Counted from the first letter of the stretch, positions 16,958-24,908 are shown. The stretch is DNA of 64,000 nt from Micromonospora sp. WMMD882 (GCF_027497255.1 NZ_CP114903.1:5766001-5830000); one strand, 5' to 3'. Translations and numbers: made by a program. The notes: generated from the sequence alone by a model not told the origin.

Positions 16958-17761
16958 TCAACGCTCGGCAGGCCGACCCAGCCGGTCGAGGACGTCGGCG
17001 TGCAGCGGCCCGTTGGTCGCCACCGAGCTGCCGTCGCCGGGGGCGGACGCCCCGGTCAGGTCGGTGAACGTGCCACCGGCCTCGGTGACGATCGGCACCA
17101 GCGCGGCGATGTCCCACAGCGACAGCTCGGGCTCGACCATCACGTCCAGCGCGCCCTCGGCCAGCAGCACGTACCCGTAGAAGTCCCCGTACGCGCGGCT
17201 GCGCCAGGTGTCCCGCATGAGCTGGAGCATCGCCGCCAGCCGCCCGGTGGCCTCCCAGCCGTCCAGGGAGGCGTAGCAGAAGCTCGCGTCGGCGAGCCGG
17301 GCCACCCCGGACACCCGGATCGGCTCGCCGTGCGCCGCGTCCGGGCCGGCGTACGCGCCCGCGCCCGCCGCCGCCCACCAGCGTCGGCCCAGCGCCGGGG
17401 CGGACACCAGCCCGAGCACCGGCCGGTCGGCCTCCAGCAGGGCGATCAGGGTGGCCCAGACGGGCACCCCACGGACGAAGTTCTTGGTGCCGTCGATCGG
17501 GTCGACCACCCAGCGCCGGCCACCCGCGACGGTGGGCGGCTGCTCGCCGTACTCCTCGCCGACCAGGCCGTCGGCGGGCCGGTGGGTGGCGAGCAGGGCC
17601 CGGATATCCCGCTCCACGGCGGTGTCCGCGTCGGACACCGGCGTCAGGTCGGGTTTCGACTCGACCCGCAGGTCCAGCGCCCGGAACCGGGCGGTGGAGA
17701 CCGCGTCGGCGGCGTCGGCGAGCAGGTGGGCGAGGGCGAGGTCGTCGGCGTACCCGGTCAT
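16958..17761 (-). CDS. hisN: Histidinol-phosphatase of the inositol monophosphatase family
   Basis: HisN removes phosphate from L-histidinol phosphate, the eighth step of histidine synthesis in actinobacteria. The 267-residue protein has the metal-binding signature of inositol monophosphatases: GEEYGE (Glu69/Glu70), DPIDGTKNF (Asp87, Asp90) and WDIAALVPI near residue 210. VESKPDLTPVSDADTAVE near the N-terminus and RSRAYGDFYGYVLLAEGALD are typical of the HisN subgroup rather than SuhB. ATG 17761 has no ribosome binding site but has TAGCGT 7 bases upstream. It follows rsgA by 23 bases. Confidence 0.88.
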   Translation of the reverse strand: MTGYADDLALAHLLADAADAVSTARFRALDLRVESKPDLTPVSDADTAVERDIRALLATHRPADGLVGEEYGEQPPTVAGGRRWVVDPIDGTKNFVRGVPVWATLIALLEADRPVLGLVSAPALGRRWWAAAGAGAYAGPDAAHGEPIRVSGVARLADASFCYASLDGWEATGRLAAMLQLMRDTWRSRAYGDFYGYVLLAEGALDVMVEPELSLWDIAALVPIVTEAGGTFTDLTGASAPGDGSSVATNGPLHADVLDRLGRPAER

Positions 17762-17768
17762 GCCCCAG

Positions 17769-17774
17769 ACGCTA
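17769..17774 (-). promoter_or_regulatory. TAGCGT -10 element before hisN
   Basis: Minus-strand TAGCGT is 7 bases before the hisN ATG, which suggests a leaderless hisN mRNA in addition to read-through from aroA-rsgA. Confidence 0.5.
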
Positions 17775-17784
17775 GCGAGCCGAC

Positions 17785-18909
17785 TCAGCCCGCGCCGTCC
17801 GGGTCGGTCTGCGCCCGTGGGTCGGTCTGCGCCCGTGGGTCGGTCTCGGTCCGTGGGTCGGGCTCCGTCCGGGTGTCGCTCTCGCCGGCCCGGGAGGCCA
17901 GCAGGCGACGGTACGACGCCAGCCGGCGCGGATCGGCCTTCCCGGCGGCCACCCAGGCGTCCAGCGCGCAACCGGCCTCGTCGGCGGTGTGCTCGCAGTT
18001 GGCCGGGCAGTCCACCGTGGCGTCCACCAGATCGGGGAAACCGTGCAGCAGGCTCTCCGCGGAGACGTGCGCCAGCCCGAAACTGCGCACCCCCGGGGTG
18101 TCGACGATCCAGCCCGGGGGTGCGCCGACGCCGGGCAGCGGCGGCAGCCGCAACGCCACCGCGCTGGTCGAGGTGTGCCGGCCCCGGCCGATCGCGCTGA
18201 CCGTGCCCACCGCCCGGTCGGCCGCCGGGACGAGCCGGTTCACCAGCGTCGACTTGCCCACCCCGGAGTGCCCGACCAGCACCGAGATCCGCCCCGCGAG
18301 CAGCCCGCGCAGCGCGGCCAGGTCGGAGTCCGGCCGGACCAGCACGTGCGGGAGGTCGAGCTCGGCGTAGTAGTCCAGGACGTGCCCGGGACCGGCCAGG
18401 TCGGCCTTGGTCAGACAGAGCAGCGGCTCGATGCCCGCGTCGTACGCGGCCACCAGGCAGCGGTCGACGAACCCGGTGCGCGGCGGCGGGTCGGCCAGCG
18501 AGCCGACGATCACCAACTGGTCGGCGTTGGCGACCACCACCCGCTCCAGCCGTCCCTCGGCGGTGGTCTCGTCGTCGTCGGCGGTGCGCCGCAGCACCGA
18601 GCCGCGCTCGGCGATCCGGACGATCCGGGCCAGCGCGCCGGCGTCGCCCGAGGTGTCCCCGACCAGCCCCACCCGGTCACCGACCACCACCGACTTGCGG
18701 CCCAGCTCGCGGGCGCGCATCGCGGTCACCGTCGGATCGTCCGGGGCGGCGTCCGGCCGTACGCAGGTGTAGCGACCACGGTCGACGGCGATCACGAACC
18801 CGTCCACCGCGTCGGCGTGCCGGGGCCGGGTGCGGGTACGCGGACGGGAGGACTTCCCGGGCCGGACCCGGACGTCGTCCTCGTCGTACTCCCGTCGTCT
18901 GGTCGCCAG
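17785..18909 (-). CDS. rsgA: Ribosome small subunit-dependent GTPase A, probable CTG start
   Basis: RsgA (YjeQ) is a circularly permuted GTPase that acts late in 30S subunit assembly. The OB-fold region comes first, then TKAD (G4), GHSGVGKST (G1), DTPGVRSF (G3) and the zinc knuckle CPANCEHTADEAGC. The first usual start codon is GTG 18807, but the frame stays protein-like upstream (TRRREYDEDDVRVRPGK, then Arg-rich) back to the aroA stop. In that stretch there is no ATG, GTG or TTG. A CTG at 18909 has AGGGGG 7-8 bases upstream, so I take it as the start (374 residues). The C-terminus ends in an 18-bp repeat encoding TDPRAQ units. It lies 18 bases after aroA. Confidence 0.85.
   Translation of the reverse strand: MATRRREYDEDDVRVRPGKSSRPRTRTRPRHADAVDGFVIAVDRGRYTCVRPDAAPDDPTVTAMRARELGRKSVVVGDRVGLVGDTSGDAGALARIVRIAERGSVLRRTADDDETTAEGRLERVVVANADQLVIVGSLADPPPRTGFVDRCLVAAYDAGIEPLLCLTKADLAGPGHVLDYYAELDLPHVLVRPDSDLAALRGLLAGRISVLVGHSGVGKSTLVNRLVPAADRAVGTVSAIGRGRHTSTSAVALRLPPLPGVGAPPGWIVDTPGVRSFGLAHVSAESLLHGFPDLVDATVDCPANCEHTADEAGCALDAWVAAGKADPRRLASYRRLLASRAGESDTRTEPDPRTETDPRAQTDPRAQTDPDGAG
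17801..17872. repeat. 18-bp tandem repeat in the 3' end of rsgA
   Basis: GGGTCGGTCTGCGCCCGT occurs twice exactly, then twice with changes, in perfect 18-base register. It encodes a hexapeptide repeat of the type TDPRAQ, so length changes keep the frame. Confidence 0.85.
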
Positions 18910-18927
18910 GACCGCGCCCCCTGTCCG

Positions 18928-20235
18928 TCAGCTCTTGCCGGTCACCATCTGCGACCATAGTGCCGGGAACTCGGGCATGGTCTTCGAGGTGCACCCGACG
19001 TCGTCCAGCTCCACCCCCGGGACGGCCAGCCCAACCACCGCGGCGGCGTGCGCCATCCGGTGGTCGTGGTAGGTGCGGAACGTGCCGCCGCGCAGCGGCC
19101 GGGGCCGGATCGCCAGCCCGTCGTGCGACTCGGTGACGTCCGCCCCGAGCCCGGCGAACTCACGGGCCAGCGCGGCGAGCCGGTCGGTCTCGTGGCCCCG
19201 GATGTGCGCGACGCCGGTGAACACCGACGGGGAGTCGGCGAGCATGGCGAGCGCGGTCAGCACCGGGGTCAGCTCGCTGACGTCGGAGAGGTCGGCGGTG
19301 ACGCCGTGCACGACGCCGGTGCCCCGGACGGAGAGCCCCCCGGTGGTCAGGCTCACCTCGCCGCCCATCTCGTGCAGCAGCGCGCGGAGCCGCTCGACCG
19401 GCTGGGCGCTGCTGTGTGGCCAACCCTGGAGGGTCACCTCACCGCCGGTGACCAGGGCGGCGGCGAAGAACGGGACAGCCCCGGAAAGATCCGGCTCGAT
19501 CTCCCACACCCGGCCGGCGAGCGGCCCGGGCTCGACCGTCCACACGTCCGGCATGCCGTCGTCCACGGCCGCCCCGGCGGCCCGGAGCATCCGTACGGTC
19601 ATCCGCAGGTGCGGCGCGGACGGCACCGGCGGACCCACGTGCCGGACCACCACGCCCCGGTCGAAGCGGGGGGCGGCCAGCAGCAGCCCGGAGACGAGCT
19701 GACTGGAGGCGGAGGCGTCGATCACCACCTCGCCGCCGGAGACCCGGCCGGCGCCGAGCACGGTCAGCGGCAGGCTGCCCGGACCGGTGACGTCGATCCG
19801 GACCCCGAGCGAGCGCAGCGCCTCGACCAGCGGGCCGAGCGGGCGGGCGCGTACCGCCGGATCACCGTCGAAGGTGACCCGCCCGTCGGTCAGCCCGGCC
19901 ACCGGCGGGAGGAACCGCATCACCGTGCCGGCCAGGCCGACGTCCACGTGCGCCGGCCCGACCAGCGGGTGCGGCCGGACCAGCCAGCGCTCGTCGTCGG
20001 TGATCGACGCGTGCGCGCCCATGCCCCGCAGACCGGCGGCCATCAGCTCGGTGTCGCGGGCGCGCAGCGGGCGCAGGACGGTGGACGGGCCACCGGCCAG
20101 GGCGCTGAGCACCAGGGCCCGCGCGGTCAGCGACTTGGAGCCGGGCAGCCGGAGCGTGGTGGCCACCGGGTCGGTCGCGGTCGGTGCGCTCCACGGCTGC
20201 GGCGGCCGGGTCGCGGTCAGATTCCCCACGGTCAC
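18928..20235 (-). CDS. aroA: 3-phosphoshikimate 1-carboxyvinyltransferase (EPSP synthase)
   Basis: AroA transfers enolpyruvyl from PEP to shikimate-3-phosphate in the shikimate pathway. The 435-residue protein has LPGSKSLTARALVLSALA (substrate-binding Lys/Ser), VGLAGTVMRFLPP (PEP-binding loop; the usual GNAGT is GLAGT here), DASASSQLVSGLLL, and DHRMAHAAAVVGL. Length is that of the family. GTG 20235 is chosen from homologue-like length; GTG 20229 is two codons later. Upstream in-frame sequence is long and open but not protein-like. aroA is divergent from the SRAP gene, and rsgA follows at 18 bases. Confidence 0.95.
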   Translation of the reverse strand: MTVGNLTATRPPQPWSAPTATDPVATTLRLPGSKSLTARALVLSALAGGPSTVLRPLRARDTELMAAGLRGMGAHASITDDERWLVRPHPLVGPAHVDVGLAGTVMRFLPPVAGLTDGRVTFDGDPAVRARPLGPLVEALRSLGVRIDVTGPGSLPLTVLGAGRVSGGEVVIDASASSQLVSGLLLAAPRFDRGVVVRHVGPPVPSAPHLRMTVRMLRAAGAAVDDGMPDVWTVEPGPLAGRVWEIEPDLSGAVPFFAAALVTGGEVTLQGWPHSSAQPVERLRALLHEMGGEVSLTTGGLSVRGTGVVHGVTADLSDVSELTPVLTALAMLADSPSVFTGVAHIRGHETDRLAALAREFAGLGADVTESHDGLAIRPRPLRGGTFRTYHDHRMAHAAAVVGLAVPGVELDDVGCTSKTMPEFPALWSQMVTGKS

Positions 20236-20319
20236 ATTCTGCCGGCTCCGGGCCGCCCGCGGAGAACCGTGTCGCGCGATCTCCCGGTTGGCGGGACAAC
20301 CCGGGCTCGCGGGGCGGGT

Positions 20320-20325
20320 TAGCGT
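20320..20325 (+). promoter_or_regulatory. TAGCGT -10 element, likely leaderless start
   Basis: TAGCGT is 7 bases before the ATG of the SRAP gene, identical in sequence and spacing to the element before hisN. Confidence 0.5.
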
Positions 20326-20332
20326 GTCCGGC

Positions 20333-21079
20333 ATGTGTGGCAGGTACGCGACGACCCGCGACGCCGGGGCCCTCACCCGGATCTTCGAGGCGTACGACGA
20401 CACCGCCGGCGCGCTGCGGCCGGACTGGAACGTCGCGCCCACCAAGCCGGTGCCTGTGGTCCGGGCGGACGACTCCGGCGACCGGGCGCTGTCGCTGGCC
20501 CGGTGGGGGCTGCTGCCGCCGTGGGCGACCTCCCCGTCGGCCGGGGCCCGCATGATCAACGCACGGTCCGAGACGGTGGCGACCAGCCGCGCGTACGCCG
20601 CTCCGTTCGCCCGCCGCCGCTGCCTGGTCCCGGCCGACGGCTGGTACGAGTGGGCCCGCGCCGGCAGCGGCAAGCAGCCGTACTTCCTGACCCGGGCCGA
20701 CGGCGACGTGCTCGCCCTGGCCGGCGTCTGGTCGCTGTGGCGGGGGCCGGACGGGCCCTGGCTGACGTGCAGCGTGCTCACCACCGCCGCGGTCGGGGCG
20801 CTCACCGCGGTGCACGACCGGATGCCGGTGCTGCTGCCGCCGGAGCGTTGGGCGCCCTGGCTCGGCCCGACCGACGACCCGTCCGCGCTGCTCACCGTGG
20901 ACGAGCGGTGGCTGGCCGGGCTGGAGATCCGGCCGGTCGGGCCGGCGGTGGGCAACGTCCGCAACTCCGGGCCGGAGCTCACCGCCCGGGCGCCCGGGGC
21001 GCCCGGGGCGCCCGGGCCGTCCGGGGTCGACGACGGGCCGGCGGGGCCGACCGGGCCGGGGAAAATGACGCTCTTCTGA
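20333..21079 (+). CDS. SRAP/HMCES (YedK) abasic-site processing protein
   Basis: SRAP proteins shield abasic sites in single-stranded DNA by forming a thiazolidine link through Cys2 after removal of the first Met. Here the N-terminus is MCGRYA with Cys2 in place. Other family elements are WNVAPTKPVPVV, the DNA-contact segment MINARSETV, RRCLVPADGWYEW and VHDRMPVLLP with the catalytic His. Length (248) is normal with a low-complexity C-terminus of Gly/Pro/Ala. The start must be ATG 20333 because the mature Cys must follow it directly. It is divergent from aroA. Confidence 0.93.
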   Translation: MCGRYATTRDAGALTRIFEAYDDTAGALRPDWNVAPTKPVPVVRADDSGDRALSLARWGLLPPWATSPSAGARMINARSETVATSRAYAAPFARRRCLVPADGWYEWARAGSGKQPYFLTRADGDVLALAGVWSLWRGPDGPWLTCSVLTTAAVGALTAVHDRMPVLLPPERWAPWLGPTDDPSALLTVDERWLAGLEIRPVGPAVGNVRNSGPELTARAPGAPGAPGPSGVDDGPAGPTGPGKMTLF

Positions 21080-21278
21080 ACACCGGATGGCGTATTGTCG
21101 CGTGCTGATTTGCCAGAGTTACTGACGAATCGTCAGGCGAGTGTTGCGCCATATTTCTGGCAAACCCTTGTCCCCGTGTGTCCAAGTGCGATAGAACACA
21201 GCGCCGGTAGTGGGTGTCGATTCGCAGGGCGCGAACGACGATCACCGATCTTGCCGGTCCCACGGGGGAGGTGGGTTG

Positions 21279-21671
21279 ATGACACGGGCGCGAATGCCAC
21301 GTCCGCACGAAGTGGCCGCCGCACGCCGGGATCCGCGGCTGTTACGCGCGCTGCGCGAGCGACGCCAGGACGACGCGTGGCGTACCAGAGGCACCTGCCA
21401 GAGCGTGGACCCGGAGACGTTCTTCCCGGCGCCCAACGAGCCGGCCGACGCGGCCGTCGCGCTCTGCCGCGCCTGCGACGTGCAGGGGCCCTGCCTGGCC
21501 TGGGCGCTGGAGGTCGGCGACTGCCACGGCGTGTGGGGCGGCACCACGCCCCGGGAACGACGGGCCATGCTGGTCGCCTGGCGCAACGAGGTGCAGCCGG
21601 ATCCGGACGCGGCCGACGAGGCCGGTCCGCCGGTCCGGGACCGCCTGCTCACCCTGGTCCCGCTCGCCTGA
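21279..21671 (+). CDS. WhiB-family iron-sulfur transcriptional regulator
   Basis: This 130-residue protein has the four WhiB cysteines (Cys40, Cys63, Cys66, Cys72, pattern C-X22-C-X2-C-X5-C), which bind a [4Fe-4S] cluster, and the GVWGG turn followed by TPRERR. The approximately 40-residue N-terminal extension is basic. ATG 21279 has GGGGGAGGTG 6 bases upstream. WhiB proteins act by binding region 4 of the main sigma factor; which WhiB subclass this is I cannot say. The ~200-base gap upstream is less GC-rich than its surroundings and probably holds the promoter. Confidence 0.92.
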   Translation: MTRARMPRPHEVAAARRDPRLLRALRERRQDDAWRTRGTCQSVDPETFFPAPNEPADAAVALCRACDVQGPCLAWALEVGDCHGVWGGTTPRERRAMLVAWRNEVQPDPDAADEAGPPVRDRLLTLVPLA

Positions 21672-21783
21672 CGGCGCCCCGCCCGGGCCCGGCCCGCGGT
21701 CGCCCGGGCCGTCCCGCCCGCTGGTTCGTCGTGACCGTCGGGTCGTCGTGACCATCGGTCGGCGGCCGGTGGAGAATGGGCCG

Positions 21784-22407
21784 ATGCAGGGCAGCGGCAC
21801 GCAGGTCCCGACGCCGCGCGGGCCGGCCCGCCTGGACGTCGACCACCCGACCGGCGAGGCGGTGAGCCTGCTCGTGCTGGGGCACGGGGCCGGCGGCGGG
21901 GTGGACGCGCCCGACCTGGTCGCGCTGCGGGACGCGGCGGTCCGGGCCGGGGTGCTGGTGGCGCGGGTGACCCAGCCCTACCGGGTCGCCGGGCGACGGG
22001 CCCCGGCTCCGGCCGCTCACCTCGACGAGGCGTGGACCGCCGTACTGGCCGAGCTGCGCCGCCGGCATCCCACCGCGCCCGCCCTGCTGGTGGGCGGACG
22101 CTCCAGTGGCGCGCGGGTGGCCTGCCGGACGGCCGCCGCGGTCGGCGCGGCGGGCGTCGTCGCGCTCGCCTTCCCGCTGCGCCCGCCGCAGCGGCCGGAG
22201 CGTTCCCGCGCCGCCGAGCTCGACACCGGGCTGCCCACCCTCGTGGTGAACGGGGACCGGGACCCGTTCGGCGTGCCGACGCCCGGCCCGACCGTCCGGG
22301 TGCGGACGCGGCCGGGGGAGGGGCACGATCTGCGCCGTGACCCGACCGGCAGCGCCGCCCTGGTCGTCGACTGGCTGGCCGCCCACGGCTGGGCCCGCGT
22401 CCGCTGA
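21784..22407 (+). CDS. Alpha/beta-hydrolase (KANL3/Tex30-like)
   Basis: This 207-residue protein has a compact alpha/beta-hydrolase fold. It has LGHGAGGG (oxyanion loop), GGRSSGARVA with the nucleophile Ser in GRSSG, NGDRDPFG with the acid, and GEGHDL with the catalytic His. This motif set is that of the KANL3/Tex30 dienelactone-hydrolase-like family; the substrate is unknown. ATG 21784 is chosen because the sequence before it is not family-like. GAGAAT lies 6 bases upstream. Confidence 0.85.
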   Translation: MQGSGTQVPTPRGPARLDVDHPTGEAVSLLVLGHGAGGGVDAPDLVALRDAAVRAGVLVARVTQPYRVAGRRAPAPAAHLDEAWTAVLAELRRRHPTAPALLVGGRSSGARVACRTAAAVGAAGVVALAFPLRPPQRPERSRAAELDTGLPTLVVNGDRDPFGVPTPGPTVRVRTRPGEGHDLRRDPTGSAALVVDWLAAHGWARVR

Positions 22408-22525
22408 CCGGGCCCGGCCCGCCCCCTCGTCGCCCCGGGCCGTGACCGGTGGCCGGACGGGTCGTTGCATCGATTGGCGCCGCCGGCCGGTCGGTCGGAC
22501 GGGGTCACCCTCCCAGGCCCTTCCT

Positions 22526-22558
22526 GGTCCCAGCGTCACCTCCGGCGCCGCTGGGACC
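22526..22558 (+). terminator. 10-bp perfect hairpin upstream of sigR
   Basis: GGTCCCAGCG pairs with CGCTGGGACC around a 13-base loop, about 120 bases after the hydrolase gene and before the sigR promoter region. It could end the hydrolase transcript. Confidence 0.45.
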
Positions 22559-22592
22559 GGGAACGGGGCCGGCGACGGAAGCCACCCAGGTC

Positions 22593-22619
22593 GGAATGCG
22601 TGGCCGGCGGGCCGGCGTT
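22593..22619 (+). promoter_or_regulatory. SigR-type promoter (GGAAT-N19-GTT) upstream of sigR
   Basis: GGAAT (22593) and GTT (22617) are separated by 19 bases. The known consensus for Streptomyces SigR and mycobacterial SigH is GGAAT-N18/19-GTT. Transcription would start near 22627, before the extended GTG start at 22660. This predicts autoregulation by SigR. Confidence 0.65.
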
Positions 22620-22822
22620 GCACCCGGTGGACGGATTGGACGGCGTGAGGGGGTAGACCGTGCCGACCGGGACACGCAACCGGGAACGGGACGAACGGGG
22701 GGCGCAGCGGCTGCGACGGCTGCTGGACGGACCTGAGTGGCCCACGGCGGGCCGGCCCGGGCCGGGCGAGGTGAGCACGAGCACACCGGGGGAAAGTGAA
22801 TCTACCGGCAGCTCGGGGCGCG

Positions 22823-22828
22823 TATTCT
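22823..22828 (+). promoter_or_regulatory. TATTCT -10 element of a possible second sigR promoter
   Basis: TATTCT lies 29 bases before GTG 22858. A transcript starting just after it could only give the short form of SigR. No clear -35 element is visible. Confidence 0.4.
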
Positions 22829-22857
22829 CGGCGGGACAGCATCCGACGCGAGGGGAC

Positions 22858-23481
22858 GTGCGGTTGACCACCGAGAAGACGGACGAGCGCCGGGCGCGCT
22901 TCGAGCGTGACGCGCTGCCCTTCGTCGACCAGCTCTACGCCGCCGGGCTGCGGATGACCCGCAACCCGGCCGACGCCGAGGATCTGGTCCAGGAGACGTT
23001 CCTCAAGGCGTACGCCGCGTTCCACCAGTTCGAGCAGGGCACGAACCTCAAGGCCTGGCTCTACCGGATCCTGACCAACACGTACATCAACTCCTACCGG
23101 AAGCGGCAGCGTCAGCCGATCCAGGCGCCGACCGAGGAGATCACCGACTGGCAGCTCGCCGAGGCCGAGTCGCACACCTCCAGCGGGCTCCGCTCGGCGG
23201 AGACCGAGGCGCTGGACCGGCTGCCCGACAGCGACATCAAGGAAGCCCTGCAGCAGCTTCCGGAGGAGTTCCGGCTGGCCGTCTACCTCACCGACGTCGA
23301 GGGGTTCTCCTACAAGGAGGTCGCCGACATCATGGGTACGCCGATCGGTACCGTGATGTCCCGACTGCACCGTGGTCGACGTAATCTGCGGAAGCTGCTC
23401 GAACGCTACGCGGCGGAGCGGGGTTTCTCCGCCGCCCGTACCTCGGGTGGCTCGACCGCCGCCGCCGGCCGGGAGGTGTGA
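22858..23481 (+). CDS. sigR: ECF sigma factor SigR/SigH (thiol oxidative stress)
   Basis: This is the ortholog of Streptomyces SigR and mycobacterial SigH, which turns on thioredoxin and proteostasis genes upon disulfide stress. The short form has 207 residues. Region 2 includes [20 protein letters not shown] and [20 protein letters not shown]; region 4 includes [20 protein letters not shown] and [16 protein letters not shown]. The start at GTG 22858 is preferred from homologues. An in-frame GTG at 22660 with a very good ribosome binding site (GAGGGGG, 6 bases upstream) would add 66 residues, giving 273. The anti-sigma gene rsrA follows immediately. Confidence 0.94.
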   Translation: MRLTTEKTDERRARFERDALPFVDQLYAAGLRMTRNPADAEDLVQETFLKAYAAFHQFEQGTNLKAWLYRILTNTYINSYRKRQRQPIQAPTEEITDWQLAEAESHTSSGLRSAETEALDRLPDSDIKEALQQLPEEFRLAVYLTDVEGFSYKEVADIMGTPIGTVMSRLHRGRRNLRKLLERYAAERGFSAARTSGGSTAAAGREV

Positions 23482-23482
23482 C

Positions 23483-23770
23483 GTGAGCTGTGGGGAGCCC
23501 CACGAGACGGACTGCCGCGAGGTGCTGGCGGAGGTCTACCTCTACCTCGACCTGGAGTGCGAGGAGGAGCGGCAGCGGCTGATCCGGCACCACCTCGACG
23601 AGTGCGGCCCCTGCCTGCGGGAGTACGGCATCGAGCAGGAGGTCAAGGCGCTGGTCGCCCGGTGCTGCGGCAACGAGACCGCGCCCACCCAGTTGCGCGA
23701 GCGGTTGCGGGTCCGGATCAGCGAGCTGGTCGTCTTCGAGACGACGGAGTCCCGCGAGCTGGCCGACTGA
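23483..23770 (+). CDS. rsrA: Redox-sensing zinc anti-sigma factor RsrA
   Basis: RsrA binds and holds SigR in reducing conditions and lets go when disulfides form. In this 95-residue protein the key residues fall at Cys3, Cys11, His37, Cys41 and Cys44 (HHLDECGPC, the HxxxCxxC ZAS motif), the same numbers as in Streptomyces coelicolor RsrA. A further Cys-Cys pair is in ARCCGNE. GTG 23483 has GGGAGGTGTGAC upstream and overlaps the end region of sigR with a one-base gap, so the two are translated together. Confidence 0.95.
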   Translation: MSCGEPHETDCREVLAEVYLYLDLECEEERQRLIRHHLDECGPCLREYGIEQEVKALVARCCGNETAPTQLRERLRVRISELVVFETTESRELAD

Positions 23771-23812
23771 CAGAGCCGCTCCCGCCCACGGCGGGGGCGC
23801 GGCCGGGACGTA

Positions 23813-23849
23813 CCGGTGGCCCGGGTCGAGCCTCGACCCGGGCCACCGG
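23813..23849. terminator. Perfect 17-bp hairpin between rsrA and the bL37 gene
   Basis: CCGGTGGCCCGGGTCGA pairs exactly with TCGACCCGGGCCACCGG around a 3-base loop. It lies 42 bases after rsrA and 57 bases beyond the end of the convergent bL37 gene, so it may stop both. Confidence 0.8.
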
Positions 23850-23906
23850 CGTGCCGACCCTGGGGCCGGTCCTCGACCACGTCGGCGGGCGCGGGCCCGC
23901 CACCGG

Positions 23907-23981
23907 TCAGGAGTTGGGACGCTTGCCGTGGTTGGCGCTGCTCTTCTTGCGGGCCTTCTTCTTGCGGGCCTTCTTCGCCAT
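23907..23981 (-). CDS. Ribosomal protein bL37 (24 residues)
   Basis: This gene encodes 24 residues, starting MAKKARKKKARKK and ending ANHGKRPNS. The sequence closely matches bL37, the tiny lysine- and arginine-rich large-subunit protein found in mycobacterial ribosome structures (which, as I recall, also ends in KANHGKRPN-A). The start ATG 23981 has GAGGAGG 6 bases upstream, a strong ribosome binding site. It runs opposite to rsrA and the biotinyl carrier gene. It is too short for standard gene finders. Confidence 0.85.
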   Translation of the reverse strand: MAKKARKKKARKKSSANHGKRPNS

Positions 23982-24162
23982 GGTGACCTCCTCGTCAGAT
24001 CGTGGTCGGCCGCTGCGCGGCCGGCGCCGGTCGCGCACCGGATCTCTCGGCGTCCGCGGTCCGACCCGCTGATGTTAGTGCCGCTGCCTCGGGCCCTCAC
24101 CCGGCGGGGCCGGCACGTGATTGGATACCGTCGCAGGTAACCGGGAGAGGGAGGGCCGTCCC

Positions 24163-24378
24163 ATGGCCGATGAGATCCGCGCCGAGATGGTGGCCAACGT
24201 GTGGAAGGTCGTCGCGTCGACCGGGGACACCGTGTCCGAGGGGGACACCCTGGTGATCCTGGAGTCGATGAAGATGGAGATTCCGGTGCTCGCGGAGTCC
24301 GACGGCGTGGTGCAGCAGCTCGCGGTCAACGAGGGTGACGTGGTGCAGGACGGCGACCTGATCGCGGTCATCGGTTGA
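24163..24378 (+). CDS. Biotin/lipoyl-attachment carrier protein (TB7.3-like)
   Basis: This 71-residue protein is a stand-alone biotinyl domain. It has the modification motif ESMKMEIPV with Lys37, flanked by the two-fold beta sheets typical of the fold (GDTVSEGDTLVILESMKM and EGDVVQDGDLIAVIG). It is like the mycobacterial 7.3-kDa biotinylated protein encoded next to rshA. ATG 24163 is preceded by GAGAGGGAGGG. It probably serves as a carboxyl carrier of an acyl-CoA carboxylase; the carboxylase genes are not in this window. Confidence 0.92.
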   Translation: MADEIRAEMVANVWKVVASTGDTVSEGDTLVILESMKMEIPVLAESDGVVQQLAVNEGDVVQDGDLIAVIG

Positions 24379-24908
24379 CCGTGCTGGTCCGTTCCGCGCG
24401 GCCGGGCGACTTCCCGGCGGTGGCCGAGCTGACCGTCGGCGCGTACGAGGCGGACGGTCAGCTCGCCGGCGAGTCCGGGTACGCCCCGGTGCTCGCCGAC
24501 GTGACGACCCGGGCCGGTCACGCCGAGGTGCTGGTCGCCGTGGACGAGACGACCGGCGAGGTGCTCGGCTCGGTGACCTTCACGCTGCCCGGTGGCCGGT
24601 ACGCCGAGGTGTCCCGGCCGGGGGAGGCCGAGTTCCGGATGCTGGCGGTGGCGCCCACCGCGCAGGGGCGGGGCGTGGGCGGCTCGCTCGTGCGGGCCTG
24701 TCTGGACCGGGCGGCGGGGTACGGCTGCACGGCGGTGGTGATCTGCGTACGGGACGGTCTCGCGGCGGCGGCCCACCGGCTGTACGCCCGGTTCGGGTTC
24801 GCCCGGGAGCCGGAGCGTGACTGGTCACCGCTGCCCGGAGTGGATCTGCTGGCGCTCCGGCTGGAGCTGGCGCCCACCGTCGACCGGCTGACCACCGTCC
24901 GTCGGTAG
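24375..24908 (+). CDS. GNAT-family N-acetyltransferase
   Basis: This 177-residue protein has the GNAT acetyl-CoA loop VAPTAQGRGVGGSLVRACLDRA and a C-terminal YARFGFAREPERDW typical of the family. The start is TTG 24375, which overlaps the stop of the biotinyl carrier gene by four bases; GTG 24381 is another option. The overlap indicates translational coupling. The substrate is unknown. Confidence 0.85.
   Translation: MTVLVRSARPGDFPAVAELTVGAYEADGQLAGESGYAPVLADVTTRAGHAEVLVAVDETTGEVLGSVTFTLPGGRYAEVSRPGEAEFRMLAVAPTAQGRGVGGSLVRACLDRAAGYGCTAVVICVRDGLAAAAHRLYARFGFAREPERDWSPLPGVDLLALRLELAPTVDRLTTVRR

Noticed and set aside
18936..20982. Extended 684-residue version of AroA
   Set aside because: The extra N-terminal ~249 residues overlap the SRAP gene on the other strand and are not protein-like. 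EPSP synthases are about 430 residues.
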